This document shows positions 10,004-20,913 of a DNA stretch of 64,000 bases, piece after piece; the stretch's first letter is position 1; each line of letters opens with the position of its first letter. A program made the position numbers and the translations under genes. The notes beneath the pieces were generated by a model that was not told where the DNA came from, did no database searches, and was given only the letters and a program-made list of their open reading frames with translations. Origin of the DNA: Afipia sp. 64-13 (GTDB lineage: Bacteria; Pseudomonadota; Alphaproteobacteria; Rhizobiales; Xanthobacteraceae). Where the stretch lies: contig MKUJ01000011.1 in NCBI GenBank assembly GCA_001897755.1, positions 32,387 to 96,386 on the forward strand, in the 5' to 3' direction.

Positions 10004-12598
10004 TTACAGCGAGCGCTGGATGGTCTCCACGCGATAGCACTCGATCACGTCGCCAGGACGCATGTCCTGATAGCTCTCGAACGACATGCCGCATTCCTGG
10101 CCGGCGACGACTTCCTTGGCGTCGTCCTTGAAGCGCTTGAGCTGGGCCAGCTTGCCTTCGTGGATTACGACGTTGTCGCGGATCAGGCGCACGTTGGCGC
10201 CGCGTTCCACGGTGCCGTCGGTGACGCGGCAGCCGGCGATCTTGCCGACCTTCGAGATGTTGAACACCTCGAGGATCTCGGCATTGCCGAGCATGGTCTC
10301 GCGCAGCGTCGGCGCCAGCAGGCCCGACATCGCCTTCTTCACGTCATCCACGAGGTCGTAGATGATGTTGTAGTAGCGGATCTCGATGCCGTTGCGCTTG
10401 GCGAGCGCGGCCGCTTCCTTGTTGGCGCGGACCGAGAAGCCGATGATGGCGGCATTGAAGCCTTCCGCCAGCGTCACGTCGGATTCCGAGATGCCGCCGA
10501 CACCCGCATGCAGGATGCGCGCGCCGACTTCCTCGGTGCCGAGCTTCTCCAGCGAGCCGATGATGGCTTCGAGCGAGCCCTGCACGTCGGCCTTCACGAT
10601 CAGCGGGAATTCCTTGCGGCCGGCGGTCTTGAGCTGGCTCATCATCTGTTCCAGCGAACCGCGCATGCCGGCGGACATCGCGGCCGACTTCTCGCGCTTC
10701 TTGTGCGCGCGATATTCGGTGACCTGACGCGCGCGCGCTTCGTTCTCGACCACCGCGAGACGGTCGCCGGCTTCCGGCGGACCGTTGAAGCCGAGCACCT
10801 CGACCGGCACCGACGGGCCGGCCTCGGTCAGCGTCGCGCCCTGATCGGAGATCAGCGCACGGACGCGGCCCATTTCCGCGCCGGCGACGATGATGTCGCC
10901 GACCCGCAGCGTGCCGCGCTGAACGAGCACGGTGGCGACCGGGCCGCGGCCGCGATCGAGCTTGGCTTCGATCACGGTGCCTTCGGCCGGACGGTCCGGA
11001 TTGGTCTTGAGTTCGAGCAGTTCGGCCTGCAGCGCGATCATCTCGAGCAGCTTGTCGAGGTTGATCTTGTTCTTGGCCGACACTTCGACGTCGACGACGT
11101 CGCCGCCGAAGGATTCGACCTGTACTTCGTGCTGCAACAGTTCGGTGCGCACGCGCTCGGGCTTGGCTTCCGGCTTGTCGATCTTGTTGATCGCAACGAT
11201 GATCGGCACCCGCGCCGCCTTGGCGTGGTTGATCGCCTCGATGGTCTGCGGCATCACGCCGTCATCCGCCGCAACGACCAGCACGACGATGTCGGTGACC
11301 TTGGCGCCGCGAGCGCGCATCGCGGTGAACGCGGCGTGGCCGGGCGTGTCGATGAAGGTGATCTTCTTGCCGCTTTCGGGCGAGGTCACCTGATAGGCGC
11401 CGATATGCTGGGTGATGCCGCCGGCTTCGCCGGAGACCACGTTGGCGTGACGCAGCGCATCAAGCAGCGAGGTCTTGCCGTGGTCGACATGGCCCATCAC
11501 GGTCACGACCGGTGGCCGCGGCGTGGTGTCGGAGGCGTGATCCTCGGCGACGTCGAACAGACCTTCCTCCACGTCGGCAGCGGCGACGCGCTTGACGGTG
11601 TGGCCGAGTTCCTCGGCGATGAGCTGCGCGGTATCGGCATCGACCACGTCGGTGATCTTGTGCATCGCGCCCTGCTTCATCAGCATGCGGATCACGTCCA
11701 CCGCGCGCTCGGCCATGCGGTTGGCGAGCTCCTGAATGGTGATTGCTTCGGGAATGATCACCTCGCGAATGAGCTTTTCCTTCGGCTCGTTCGACTGGTG
11801 ACCCTTCATCAGACGCTGGGTGCGGCGACGGAACGAGGCGATCGAGCGTTCGCGCACGTCGTCGGCGTTGAGCGCCGTCGAGAGCGTGAGACGGCCGCGC
11901 TGTTTCGCCGGGCCGGGCTTTGCGGTCGGCTTCGGCGCAACAACGGGGCGCGCGGGACCGCCGCCCGGACGGCGCACCATGCGCGGCGCTTCGTCTTCGT
12001 CGGAGCCGTCGGCGGCCACCGGCGCCGGACGCGCGGGCGTGGCGGCGGCGGGACGCTCGACCTTCGCCTTGGCTTCCTCGCCGAAGCGCTTCTTGGCTTC
12101 GCGTTCGGCCTTGGCCTTGGCTTCCTCTTCGACGCGGTGACGCTCTTCCTCGGCCTTCCTGCGGGCCTCGGCGGCTTCACGCTCCTGCTGTTCCTTGAAT
12201 TCCTTGGTGTTGCGGCGCGCGGCTTCCGCCTCGGCGGCGCGGCGCTCTTCTTCCTCGCGAATCCGGGCATCGGCCAGCGCATGGGCGCGCGCGCTCTGCT
12301 CGTCTTCGGTCAGGGTCCGCAGCACGACGCCGGAGGGACGCGCGGGCGCGCGGGTGGCGGCCGGCGCGGGACGTCCCGGCGCAGGCTGCGCCGGTGCCGG
12401 TGCAGGAGTGGCGGTTTCGGCGGCCGGGGCCGGCTCGCCAGCCAGACGGCGCTTGGTTTTCTTCTCAACCACCACCGATTTGGTTCGGCCATGGCTGAAG
12501 CTCTGGCGCACCACGCCGGTCTCTGTCCGCGGCTTCAGCGACAGAGTCTTGGTCCCGACGCTCAGCGTCTTGTCGCCAGGGTTCTTGGTATCAGCCAT
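10004..12598 (-). CDS. infB: Translation initiation factor IF-2
   Basis: GTPase that brings initiator tRNA to the 30S subunit and promotes subunit joining. At 864 aa it has a long charged N-terminal region rich in Ala, Arg and Glu (about 1-270), then an IF2-N-like segment and the G domain. The G motifs are all seen: G1 [13 protein letters not shown] near 372, G3 DTPGHAAF and G4 NKIDKP. Domains II to IV follow. The start [13 protein letters not shown] is conserved in relatives. It belongs to the rimP-nusA-ylxR-infB-rbfA operon. Confidence 0.97.
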   Translation of the reverse strand: MADTKNPGDKTLSVGTKTLSLKPRTETGVVRQSFSHGRTKSVVVEKKTKRRLAGEPAPAAETATPAPAPAQPAPGRPAPAATRAPARPSGVVLRTLTEDEQSARAHALADARIREEEERRAAEAEAARRNTKEFKEQQEREAAEARRKAEEERHRVEEEAKAKAEREAKKRFGEEAKAKVERPAAATPARPAPVAADGSDEDEAPRMVRRPGGGPARPVVAPKPTAKPGPAKQRGRLTLSTALNADDVRERSIASFRRRTQRLMKGHQSNEPKEKLIREVIIPEAITIQELANRMAERAVDVIRMLMKQGAMHKITDVVDADTAQLIAEELGHTVKRVAAADVEEGLFDVAEDHASDTTPRPPVVTVMGHVDHGKTSLLDALRHANVVSGEAGGITQHIGAYQVTSPESGKKITFIDTPGHAAFTAMRARGAKVTDIVVLVVAADDGVMPQTIEAINHAKAARVPIIVAINKIDKPEAKPERVRTELLQHEVQVESFGGDVVDVEVSAKNKINLDKLLEMIALQAELLELKTNPDRPAEGTVIEAKLDRGRGPVATVLVQRGTLRVGDIIVAGAEMGRVRALISDQGATLTEAGPSVPVEVLGFNGPPEAGDRLAVVENEARARQVTEYRAHKKREKSAAMSAGMRGSLEQMMSQLKTAGRKEFPLIVKADVQGSLEAIIGSLEKLGTEEVGARILHAGVGGISESDVTLAEGFNAAIIGFSVRANKEAAALAKRNGIEIRYYNIIYDLVDDVKKAMSGLLAPTLRETMLGNAEILEVFNISKVGKIAGCRVTDGTVERGANVRLIRDNVVIHEGKLAQLKRFKDDAKEVVAGQECGMSFESYQDMRPGDVIECYRVETIQRSL

Positions 12599-12633
12599 TC
12601 AACAGTTCCACTCTCGTTCTGTGCACCTGAAGC

Positions 12634-13326
12634 TCAGGTGTTCGGGGTGTCCGCCCGCTTGCCGCCCGCGACCGTCGCGGCGAATTGCCGATAACGGGCA
12701 AGCTTTTGACAACGGGTCAGAAAAGTTCGGGTCGCTGGACCTGCAAGCAGGGCAGCATGTATCACATTTGACCGGCCCAGCGCCAAATCCAATTCGTCGC
12801 CGGTGAGGGCCTTTATGACCGGAAAATCCGCGGAATCGGCATTTTGCCCCCCGGTCCGGGCATGCCAGAGGGCGTCGAGCTTGCGGATTCCGTCAGCGGC
12901 GCCGTCGCTGGCGTGCATCAGGGCCACCGCCTGACCGCTCGTGATGGCTGCTTCCACCTTGGCAAAACCGGTCACCACCTGGCCGGCCTTGCCGACCATG
13001 GCCAGCGCCTCGCCGGCGCTGCGGGCCAGCAGGTCGGCCGTATCGGCGGCCAAAGCGGGCGAGGTTTTCACCCCGCATTTGAAGCCCTTGGCGAACAGGC
13101 CACGCTGCGCCGCCTCGGCCACCGCTGCCTGTGACAGCGACACCCAGAGCCCGCGTCCGGGCAGCTTGCGCTTGAGATCCGGCACGACCTCGCCCGCAGG
13201 CGAGAGCACGAACCGGATCAGATCATCGACCGGCTTGACCTGCCGGGTGACGACGCACATCCGCTCGGTCCCCGGTTTGGTCCGGGGGCCGCGATCGAGT
13301 TCCGCTGGATCGGCGAATGCGAGCAT
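12634..13326 (-). CDS. YlxR/DUF448 family RNA-binding protein, with L7Ae-like C-terminal half
   Basis: This 230-aa protein sits between nusA and infB. The N-terminal 95 residues are the YlxR domain: RMCVVTRQVKP, RFVLSPAGEVVPDLKRKLPGRG and the AAQRGLFAKGFK end. The second half (ADLLARSAGEALAMVGKAGQVV, then VALMHASDGA) resembles the L7Ae/L30e-type RNA-binding fold. This two-domain fusion is known in alphaproteobacteria. Its molecular job is not settled; the operon context argues for a transcription/translation or ribosome role. Confidence 0.88.
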   Translation of the reverse strand: MLAFADPAELDRGPRTKPGTERMCVVTRQVKPVDDLIRFVLSPAGEVVPDLKRKLPGRGLWVSLSQAAVAEAAQRGLFAKGFKCGVKTSPALAADTADLLARSAGEALAMVGKAGQVVTGFAKVEAAITSGQAVALMHASDGAADGIRKLDALWHARTGGQNADSADFPVIKALTGDELDLALGRSNVIHAALLAGPATRTFLTRCQKLARYRQFAATVAGGKRADTPNT

Positions 13327-13341
13327 CGGCGGGCATGATCC

Positions 13342-14946
<1,605 letters not shown>

Positions 14947-14949
14947 GGC

Positions 14950-15732
14950 TTAGTCTCCTTGGTGAGGATCGTTGTTGGCTGCACGCTTCTTGGCATCGGC
15001 GGCGAGCCGGTGGGCCTTGGTGTTTTTCGGTGCGGGCTTATTCGTCTTGTTTTTCGGCTTCGGCTGAAAGCTTTTCTTCAGATCACGCTTTTCGCGCGCG
15101 CGGCGCGCATGGGCTGGAGGTTCTGGAATCGCGCCGGACTGCTCGAGATGCTCGCGCTCGGCGTCCCGGCCGCGGCGCATGGATTCGGCAATCAGTGCGT
15201 CGGTCAGAACCAAATTGGCGTTGGCGATGTCCTCGATAGGAAGCAGAACTTCAGCTTCCTGCGCGCCTTTGTGATCCTTGGCGTCGTCACGCACGATGCG
15301 AACGCTGCCGCCTTCAAGGCCCTGAATAGCTCCGCGAAAGCGCTTGCGGCCCTCGTGCGGCACGGCCATCTCGATCTTCACCAGATGCCCTGTATAGCGC
15401 TCGAAGTCCGTGCGGCGGACCAGTGGACGGTCGATGCCGGGCGAAGAAATTTCGAGGCGATAGGCCCGCTGCACCGGGTCGGCGATATCCATCACCGGCG
15501 ACAGCGCTTTCGAGATTGCCTCGCAATCCTCGATCTGCATGGTGCCGTCGGGCCGCTCGGCCATGATCTGCACGGTGCAGCCGGCCTCGCCCGAAATCTT
15601 GATGCGCACCAGGCGATAACCGAGCCCTTCCAGCACCGGCGTCGCGACCGCAGCCACGCGCGCGCCGACACCCGGCTCGACGACCAGGCGCGGTTCGTCC
15701 AGCAAGGCGTTGGTATCGGCAGGATCGGTCAT
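14950..15732 (-). CDS. rimP: Ribosome maturation factor RimP
   Basis: Needed for 30S maturation. The core reads ETR-type [21 protein letters not shown], then [14 protein letters not shown] and [14 protein letters not shown], which is diagnostic. A basic tail of about 90 residues ends [13 protein letters not shown]. The ATG of [13 protein letters not shown] is chosen; an in-frame TTG eight codons earlier is possible, and neither has a clear ribosome binding site. First gene of the nusA-infB operon; its leader contains the 5S-like RNA and terminator described separately. Confidence 0.92.
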   Translation of the reverse strand: MTDPADTNALLDEPRLVVEPGVGARVAAVATPVLEGLGYRLVRIKISGEAGCTVQIMAERPDGTMQIEDCEAISKALSPVMDIADPVQRAYRLEISSPGIDRPLVRRTDFERYTGHLVKIEMAVPHEGRKRFRGAIQGLEGGSVRIVRDDAKDHKGAQEAEVLLPIEDIANANLVLTDALIAESMRRGRDAEREHLEQSGAIPEPPAHARRAREKRDLKKSFQPKPKNKTNKPAPKNTKAHRLAADAKKRAANNDPHQGD

Positions 15733-15881
15733 GGTCGTGGTCAAGATCGGGTCCAATGGTCCGGCAACGAGGCCGGAAGCTGCAGGCGAATTCGGCGTGT
15801 CCGTCGCTGGACTGACAGCGCAGGACGTCCGGCCATCTGCTCGTTATTCGGGCCGGCGCGAACATGGCCGCGTTCAAGTAA

Positions 15882-15913
15882 TAAAAAAGAGCGGGTCCCC
15901 GGGGGTCCCACTC
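15882..15913 (-). terminator. Strong terminator in the rimP leader (possible attenuator)
   Basis: Near-perfect 25-nt palindrome (12-base arms starting GAGTGGGACCCC, two mismatches) followed on the minus strand by TTTTTTATTA. It lies about 150 bp upstream of rimP and downstream of trmB. It could end the trmB transcript, terminate a separate small RNA, or act as an attenuator of the rimP-nusA-infB operon. Confidence 0.75.
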
Positions 15914-16003
15914 TCCTACGCGACCGTATGAGAATTGATTTCAGTGCCGATATAGCGGTTCTGACCGGGTTCGGCAAGGGCGGAAGCCCCCATGGTCCAG
16001 GGG
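15897..16003 (-). ncRNA. Divergent 5S-rRNA-like structured RNA in the rimP leader
   Basis: Read on the minus strand, this 107-nt stretch follows the plan of bacterial 5S rRNA. CCTGG near the 5' end precedes ATGG-GGG and TCCGCCC, then the loop-C-like TGCCGAACCCGG. The 3' part GTCGCGTAGGAGAGTGGGAC resembles the GCGGGAGAGTAGG end of rhizobial 5S. The terminal CCCC and GGGG can pair as a helix I. The 3' strand is shared with the terminator hairpin, so the two folds compete. It is too divergent to be a working 5S gene. Assignment is by eye. Confidence 0.42.
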
Positions 16004-16085
16004 CGGAAACCCCGCGGCCAGGACGGGAACCCCTCTGGCACCCTTGTTTCACCCGCGCCGGGCCGGATCGCGCGCCCGCGGCGCG

Positions 16086-16826
16086 TCATTGCGCCGGTGA
16101 TCTGCGAAAAATCAGATACGTCGCCTTGCGTCCCTCGCGCGTCGCCTTCGCGCCATAGCGCGTCATGGTGTAGCCGCCCCATGGCTTGCGCCAGTCGTCG
16201 GCGCGCGCCGCGGTCCAGACGAAATCGGGCGAGCGCAACATGTGGGCCAGCGTCCAGGCGGCGTAATCATCGATATCGCTGACGAACCGAAACTCGCCGT
16301 CGTCCGTGAGAACGCGCGACATCGCGGCGATGGTGGCGTCCTGCACGAAGCGGCGTTTCCAGTGCCGGCGTTTCGGCCACGGATCGGGGTGAATGAGATC
16401 GATCCGCGCCAGCGTCCGGGCCGGCAGCCAGGCGAGCAGCTCGGAGGCATCGCCGGCGAACAGGCGGATGTTGCCGATGTTGTGCGCCTCGATCTGCGCC
16501 AGGATTTTCGCCATGCCGTTGACGTAGGGCTCGCAGCCGATGAACCCGGTGTGCGGATGCGCCAGCGCCTCGGCGACCAGATGCTCGCCGCCGCCAAAAC
16601 CGATTTCGAGGCGCATGTTTTGGATCTGCGGCGAAAATAGCGTCGTCGGTATGGCCGGCGCCGATTGACCGATGTCGATCGCAAGCCGTGGCAGGAGGTG
16701 ATCGACCAGATCGGCATGGTGCGCGCGCAGCCGGTGTCCCTTGCGGCGCCCGAAGAACGAGCCGTGCGAATGGGCGATGGCGTCGTCGGCCTGACGGATG
16801 CCGGAAACTGTCTTGTCGGACGTCAT
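16086..16826 (-). CDS. trmB: tRNA (guanine-46-N7)-methyltransferase
   Basis: SAM-dependent methylation of G46 in the tRNA variable loop. The 246-aa protein has the Rossmann motif MRLEIGFGGGEHLVAEA near residue 72, then FIGCEPYVNGMAKIL, LFAGDASELL and the diagnostic IHPDPWPKRRHWKRRFV. The C-terminal YTMTRYGAKATREGR matches the conserved T-x-y-E motif. In relatives metK usually lies just upstream; here the XRE regulator does, with 169 bp of DNA (16827-16995) in which no gene is seen. Confidence 0.95.
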   Translation of the reverse strand: MTSDKTVSGIRQADDAIAHSHGSFFGRRKGHRLRAHHADLVDHLLPRLAIDIGQSAPAIPTTLFSPQIQNMRLEIGFGGGEHLVAEALAHPHTGFIGCEPYVNGMAKILAQIEAHNIGNIRLFAGDASELLAWLPARTLARIDLIHPDPWPKRRHWKRRFVQDATIAAMSRVLTDDGEFRFVSDIDDYAAWTLAHMLRSPDFVWTAARADDWRKPWGGYTMTRYGAKATREGRKATYLIFRRSPAQ

Positions 16827-16995
16827 GATGATCGATCAAATCCCGCAGCGTAGCGCCTACCTGTGCCGTCAAACCTGCCGGTTCGCAAGCACGGCCGCGG
16901 CGGCACGCATGGCTCGAGAGGGAAAGAGGAGGCCGCCAGGAGCGCCGGTTTGGCCTGGGGCGCGCTGGATCTGGGGCGAGGCTGTGGCCGGTCGG

Positions 16996-17412
16996 CTACG
17001 ATTTGGACTCTTCGCGTGAGGCCATCTGCTCGACCAGATCGACGATGCTGCGCCGGAGCTTGGGGTCGGTGATCCGCATGAAAGCGCGGGTCAGCGTCAG
17101 CCCTTCGGTGGTTGCGAGAAAATCGGAAATATAGGTCGGGGAGGGTGCCTCGCTCAGGCCTTCCGGCACCGTCATGCCGCCGGTGGGGCCGCCCTCGAAG
17201 AAAAACGACACCGGCACCTGCAGCACTTCGCCGATCTGTTGCACACGGCTTGCGCCGATCCGGTTGGTGCCTTTTTCGTATTTCTGAATTTGCTGGAACG
17301 TCAGGCCGAGTGCTTCGCCGAGCTTTTCCTGACTCATGCCGAGCATGATACGTCGCATTCGTACGCGGCTACCGACGTATTTATCGATCGGATTCGGCGT
17401 CTTGGCTGACAT
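16996..17412 (-). CDS. XRE-family transcriptional regulator (PraR-like)
   Basis: This 138-aa DNA-binding protein has an HTH_3 domain at about 15-70: VGSRVRMRRIMLGMSQEKLGE, then LGLTFQQIQKYEKGTNRIGAS. The ATG of MSAKTPNP is chosen because AGGAAGG lies just upstream; a GTG six codons earlier has none. It resembles rhizobial PraR/PhrR regulators linked to biofilm and stress control, but targets cannot be deduced here. It is a single-gene unit between lnt and trmB. Confidence 0.88.
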   Translation of the reverse strand: MSAKTPNPIDKYVGSRVRMRRIMLGMSQEKLGEALGLTFQQIQKYEKGTNRIGASRVQQIGEVLQVPVSFFFEGGPTGGMTVPEGLSEAPSPTYISDFLATTEGLTLTRAFMRITDPKLRRSIVDLVEQMASREESKS

Positions 17413-17455
17413 CTCAACCTTCCTGTCCACACCGGGCGGATGCTGATCGACGGTC

Positions 17456-17485
17456 GAAATACGCTGTTTGTGACATGCTCGTCAA
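17456..17485 (-). promoter_or_regulatory. Possible sigma-70-type promoter of the XRE gene
   Basis: On the minus strand TTGACG is followed after 18 bp by TATTTC, predicting a start about 40 bp before the ATG. Only moderate consensus match. Confidence 0.35.
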
Positions 17486-17615
17486 ATGTTCCACGTGGCC
17501 GTTATGACTATTCCAAATCAACGCATGATGTCATTCACGAGGGGTGACCCCGGTGATATATTTCAAGTAAGTAAACCCTGAATTCATTCTCGAGGCGAGC
17601 GAAAACACACCTTGT

Positions 17616-19247
17616 TCAGGCGCGTGACCGGTCGTCAGGGTGTCGCCGCAGCCGTCTCCGGCTGACCATAAGAATTGAAATCGCCAGCATGATGGCCAGC
17701 GGCCAGTCGCCAATGCGGGAAAAGACCGAAGGGGGCAGCGCGGCCGGCAGCGGCGAATCCAGCACGCCTTCCTGGCCCAGCGGCAATTCGCCGATGAAAC
17801 GGCCGAGCGGGTCGATCACCGCCGAAATACCGGTATTGGCGACACGCACGATCGGCAAGCCTTCCTCGATCGCGCGCAGTCGCGCCTGCTGCAGATGCTG
17901 ATAAGGGCCGGTGGAAATGCCGAACCAGCCGTCGTTGGTCAGATTGACGATCCAGCCGGGTCTCTCGCCCGGCGGCACGATCTGGCCGGAGAATGCGACC
18001 TCATAGCAGATCAACGGCAGCGCCTTCGGCGCGCCCGGAATGGTCATGACGTTGCGCCGGGTGCCCGGAATGAAGCCGCCGATCACCCTGGTGAGCTGCA
18101 TAATGCCGAGTTTTTCCATCGTCGACTGGAACGGCAGATATTCGCCGAACGGCACGAGGTGTAGCTTGTCGTAGATCGACAGCACGTTGCCGTCGCCATC
18201 GATGGCGTAGATCGAATTATAGGCGCGGCTGATTTTCACGCCCGGCGGCGCGTCGGGCGGGCGGACGGCGCCGGTGATAAGGGTGGTGCCGCGCGGCAGG
18301 AAGTCGGCGATCTGCGCCAGCACGTCCGGCTCGCGCGCGAGAAAGAACGGAAACGCCGATTCCGGCCAGATCAGGATGGTGGCGTCGCGCACGCCGCTCG
18401 ATTGTGGTCCGGTGGCGCGGTCGGACAGCGCGAGATACTTCTCCATCACCTCTTTTTTGGCGCCGTAGTTGAACTTCACATCCTGCTGCAGGTTGGGCTG
18501 CATCAGCCGCAGCTTCACGCCGGGCACGAGTTGCGTGGCGTGTCGCGCCAGGCGCACCGTGCCATAGCCCCCCATGCAGAGCAGCACGGCGAGCGCGGCG
18601 GCAAGCGGCAGCCATGGCCGCCGGGTGACGGCACGGTCGTCGATCAGCACCGCGGGCGTGGCGAAGATCGCGAGCGTCAGGAAGGTGAGGCCCCAGATGC
18701 CGATCAGCGACGCGCTTTGCGCCAGCGCGAGCGGTTCGGTGATGGCGTACCCAAAAAGGTTCCACGGAAAGCCGGAAAGGATGTGGCCGCGCAGCCATTC
18801 GCTGGCGGTGATCGCGGTGGCGAACGACAGAATGCGGAAGGCATCACGGGTCCACAACAGCCGCGCCAGCGCGAAGCCGAGCGCCATGAACAGCGCCAGC
18901 ACCGCAGGCAGTCCGGCCACCGCGATCGGCAGCAGCCAGGCGAACGTATCGGCGTCGACCAGAAAGGCGTAGCCGATCCAGTAAAGCCCTGCGATGAAAT
19001 AGCCGAAGCCGAACCACCAGCCGGCGATGGCCGCCGCGGGGATGCCGTTGTGTTTGCCGGCCGCTGCGCCGTCGATCAGCCACAGCGCGACCGGCAGGGT
19101 GATGAACAGCACTGGCCAGAGATTGAACGGCGCCATCGCAAGCGCCGACAGCGCGCCGGCAAGACACGCGATCGTCGCGCGCTTCCAGCCCCAGGCCAGG
19201 ATGACGTTGCGGCCGGCCGTGGCCAGAGCAGTCGATGCTGCGGTCAT
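17616..19247 (-). CDS. lnt: Apolipoprotein N-acyltransferase
   Basis: Inner-membrane enzyme adding the third acyl chain to lipoproteins. The 543-aa protein has about six membrane helices in the first 220 residues and one near the C-terminus. Between them lies a periplasmic nitrilase-like domain with the Glu-Lys-Cys triad: WPESAFPFF, YDKLHLVPFGEYLP and LICYEVAF. Its ATG overlaps the corC stop (ATGA), so the two are translationally coupled in the miaB-phoH-ybeY-corC-lnt operon. Confidence 0.95.
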   Translation of the reverse strand: MTAASTALATAGRNVILAWGWKRATIACLAGALSALAMAPFNLWPVLFITLPVALWLIDGAAAGKHNGIPAAAIAGWWFGFGYFIAGLYWIGYAFLVDADTFAWLLPIAVAGLPAVLALFMALGFALARLLWTRDAFRILSFATAITASEWLRGHILSGFPWNLFGYAITEPLALAQSASLIGIWGLTFLTLAIFATPAVLIDDRAVTRRPWLPLAAALAVLLCMGGYGTVRLARHATQLVPGVKLRLMQPNLQQDVKFNYGAKKEVMEKYLALSDRATGPQSSGVRDATILIWPESAFPFFLAREPDVLAQIADFLPRGTTLITGAVRPPDAPPGVKISRAYNSIYAIDGDGNVLSIYDKLHLVPFGEYLPFQSTMEKLGIMQLTRVIGGFIPGTRRNVMTIPGAPKALPLICYEVAFSGQIVPPGERPGWIVNLTNDGWFGISTGPYQHLQQARLRAIEEGLPIVRVANTGISAVIDPLGRFIGELPLGQEGVLDSPLPAALPPSVFSRIGDWPLAIMLAISILMVSRRRLRRHPDDRSRA

Positions 19248-20362
19248 GCGGCGCCTGCGCCGTCATTGGGCCGAGAGGGAGAGTCACCGGGCGCGGTGCC
19301 GGGGGAATCGGGTGCCGCGTCGCGGCGGCGCGGCCGCAGGTTGGAGCGGTCCTTGCGCAGGCCGATGCGCATGCGCTTCACACGGCGCGGATCGGCGTCG
19401 AGCACCTCGATCTCGAAATCGCCGGGGCCGGAGATCACCTCGCCGCGCACCGGGAAGCGTCCGATCCGGTTGACCAGATAGCCGCCGAGAGTGTCGACGT
19501 CCTCGCCGGCTTCGCCGGTGTCGAACGCGTCGCCGATCTCCGCCTTGACCTCGTCGAGATGGGCGCGGCCGTCGACCAGGAAGGAGTTGTCGCTCTGCCG
19601 GATCACGGTCGGTGTTTCATCGCTGTCATGCTCGTCGTCGATCTCGCCGACGATCTGCTCGACGATGTCCTCGATCGAGACGAGGCCGTCGGTGCCGCCA
19701 TACTCGTCGACCACCAGCGCCAGATGGATGCGCGTCGCCTGCATCTGCGCCAGCAGGTCGATCGCGGGCATCGACGGCGGCACGTACAGGAGCTTGCGGA
19801 TCAGGTCGGCATCCGCCAGCGCCATGCCGAGATTGACCGAACGCAGATCGAGACCGGCGGGAAACGGCTTCTTGCGCTTGGCATTGGTGTCGGGATCGAC
19901 CCGCGCCTTCGCCGCCATGAAGGCGATCAGGTCGCGGATGTGGACCATGCCGACCGGATCGTCGAGCGTGTCGTTGTAGACCACGAGGCGCGAATGTGCG
20001 GCGCTTTCGAACAGGCTCATCAATTCGCCGAGCGAGATGTCGCGCTTGACCGCGACGATGTCGCCGCGCGGTACCATCACGTCGGCGATGCGGCGGTCGT
20101 GCAGCGCCAGGATGTTGCGCAGCATGGTGCGCTCCACCGTGGTGAAGCTGGTCTCGCCCGGCGCGGTGGCGTCGAGCACCACCTGCAGGTCGGCGCGCGC
20201 CGAGCCGGCCTTCCAGCCGAACAGCGTGCGCAGCGCGCGCATCAGCCACATTTCCCGCGCGGGCCGCAGCACTTCGCCCTGCTTGACCGGGACCGGCAGG
20301 CGGGCGTCGGATGGCTGCGGTTGCGGGGCGTCGGCCGCGGCGCTGTCAGGTTCGGGCGTCAC
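19244..20362 (-). CDS. Cytosolic CBS-pair/transporter-associated domain protein (CorC/TlyC family)
   Basis: 372 aa with no membrane helices. A CBS pair follows the VMVPRGDIVAVKRD segment at about 95-245, including HSRLVVYNDTLDDPVGMVHIRDL and LALVVDEYGGTDGLVSIEDIVEQIVGEI. A CorC_HlyC domain (VDGRAHLDEV, then TLGGYLVNRIGRFPVRGE) lies near 270-345. Both ends are low-complexity Pro/Asp/Arg stretches. CorC proteins are implicated in magnesium/cobalt homeostasis. It abuts ybeY with no gap and overlaps lnt. Confidence 0.92.
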   Translation of the reverse strand: MTPEPDSAAADAPQPQPSDARLPVPVKQGEVLRPAREMWLMRALRTLFGWKAGSARADLQVVLDATAPGETSFTTVERTMLRNILALHDRRIADVMVPRGDIVAVKRDISLGELMSLFESAAHSRLVVYNDTLDDPVGMVHIRDLIAFMAAKARVDPDTNAKRKKPFPAGLDLRSVNLGMALADADLIRKLLYVPPSMPAIDLLAQMQATRIHLALVVDEYGGTDGLVSIEDIVEQIVGEIDDEHDSDETPTVIRQSDNSFLVDGRAHLDEVKAEIGDAFDTGEAGEDVDTLGGYLVNRIGRFPVRGEVISGPGDFEIEVLDADPRRVKRMRIGLRKDRSNLRPRRRDAAPDSPGTAPGDSPSRPNDGAGAA

Positions 20363-20902
20363 TCAATCCACCAAGTCTGGAGAAGCGTAGGGGTCGGGGA
20401 TGCCGAGTCGCGCGAGGATATCACGTTCGAGCCCCTCCATGGCCGCCGCTTCGTCATCGGTCATGTGGTCGTAGCCGAGCAGATGCAGGAAGCCATGCAC
20501 GGCAAGATGGCTGAGATGGTCGGCGAACGGCTTGCCCTCGCTCTCCGCCTCCCGCCGCGTGGTCTGGTAGGCGATGGCGATGTCGCCGAGCATCTGCGGC
20601 GCATCCGTCCCGGGCGCGGGCTCATCCTGCCAGGCGGCCGGAAACGACAGCACGTTGGTTGGCTTGTCGAGGCCGCGCCAGTCGCGATTCAGGGTCCGCA
20701 CGCTGTCATCGTCGGTCAGCATGATGGCGACCTCGGTGGGACCCTCCGGCATCTCGATCATCGCCGCGGCGGCGGCGATGGCGCGCCGGACCACCGCCTC
20801 GGCCTCCTGCGCGTCCTGCCAGCAGGGCGCGGCGATCAGGATATCGGCTTCGGGGAAAGCGGCGGTCGGCATGGCGGAAATGTCGGTATGCGGCACGGGC
20901 AC
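20363..20902 (-). CDS. ybeY: Endoribonuclease YbeY
   Basis: Zinc-dependent endoribonuclease acting in 16S rRNA maturation and ribosome quality control. The 179-aa protein carries the signature H-x3-H-x5-H as VHGFLHLLGYDH near residue 134, plus NRDWRGLDKPTNVLSFP and LGDIAIAYQT. It stands between phoH and corC as in most Proteobacteria. The first 20 residues are not conserved, so the start could be a little downstream. Confidence 0.95.
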   Translation of the reverse strand: MPVPHTDISAMPTAAFPEADILIAAPCWQDAQEAEAVVRRAIAAAAAMIEMPEGPTEVAIMLTDDDSVRTLNRDWRGLDKPTNVLSFPAAWQDEPAPGTDAPQMLGDIAIAYQTTRREAESEGKPFADHLSHLAVHGFLHLLGYDHMTDDEAAAMEGLERDILARLGIPDPYASPDLVD

Positions 20903-20913
20903 TGCAAGACGGC

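Noticed and set aside
12634..13326. Frameshift or fusion artefact in the YlxR protein
   Set aside because: The YlxR plus L7Ae-like arrangement is the normal form in alphaproteobacteria.
15897..16003. A functional 5S rRNA gene
   Set aside because: No 16S or 23S genes nearby, loop E sequence strongly divergent, and the 3' strand forms a terminator; kept as a 5S-like RNA only.
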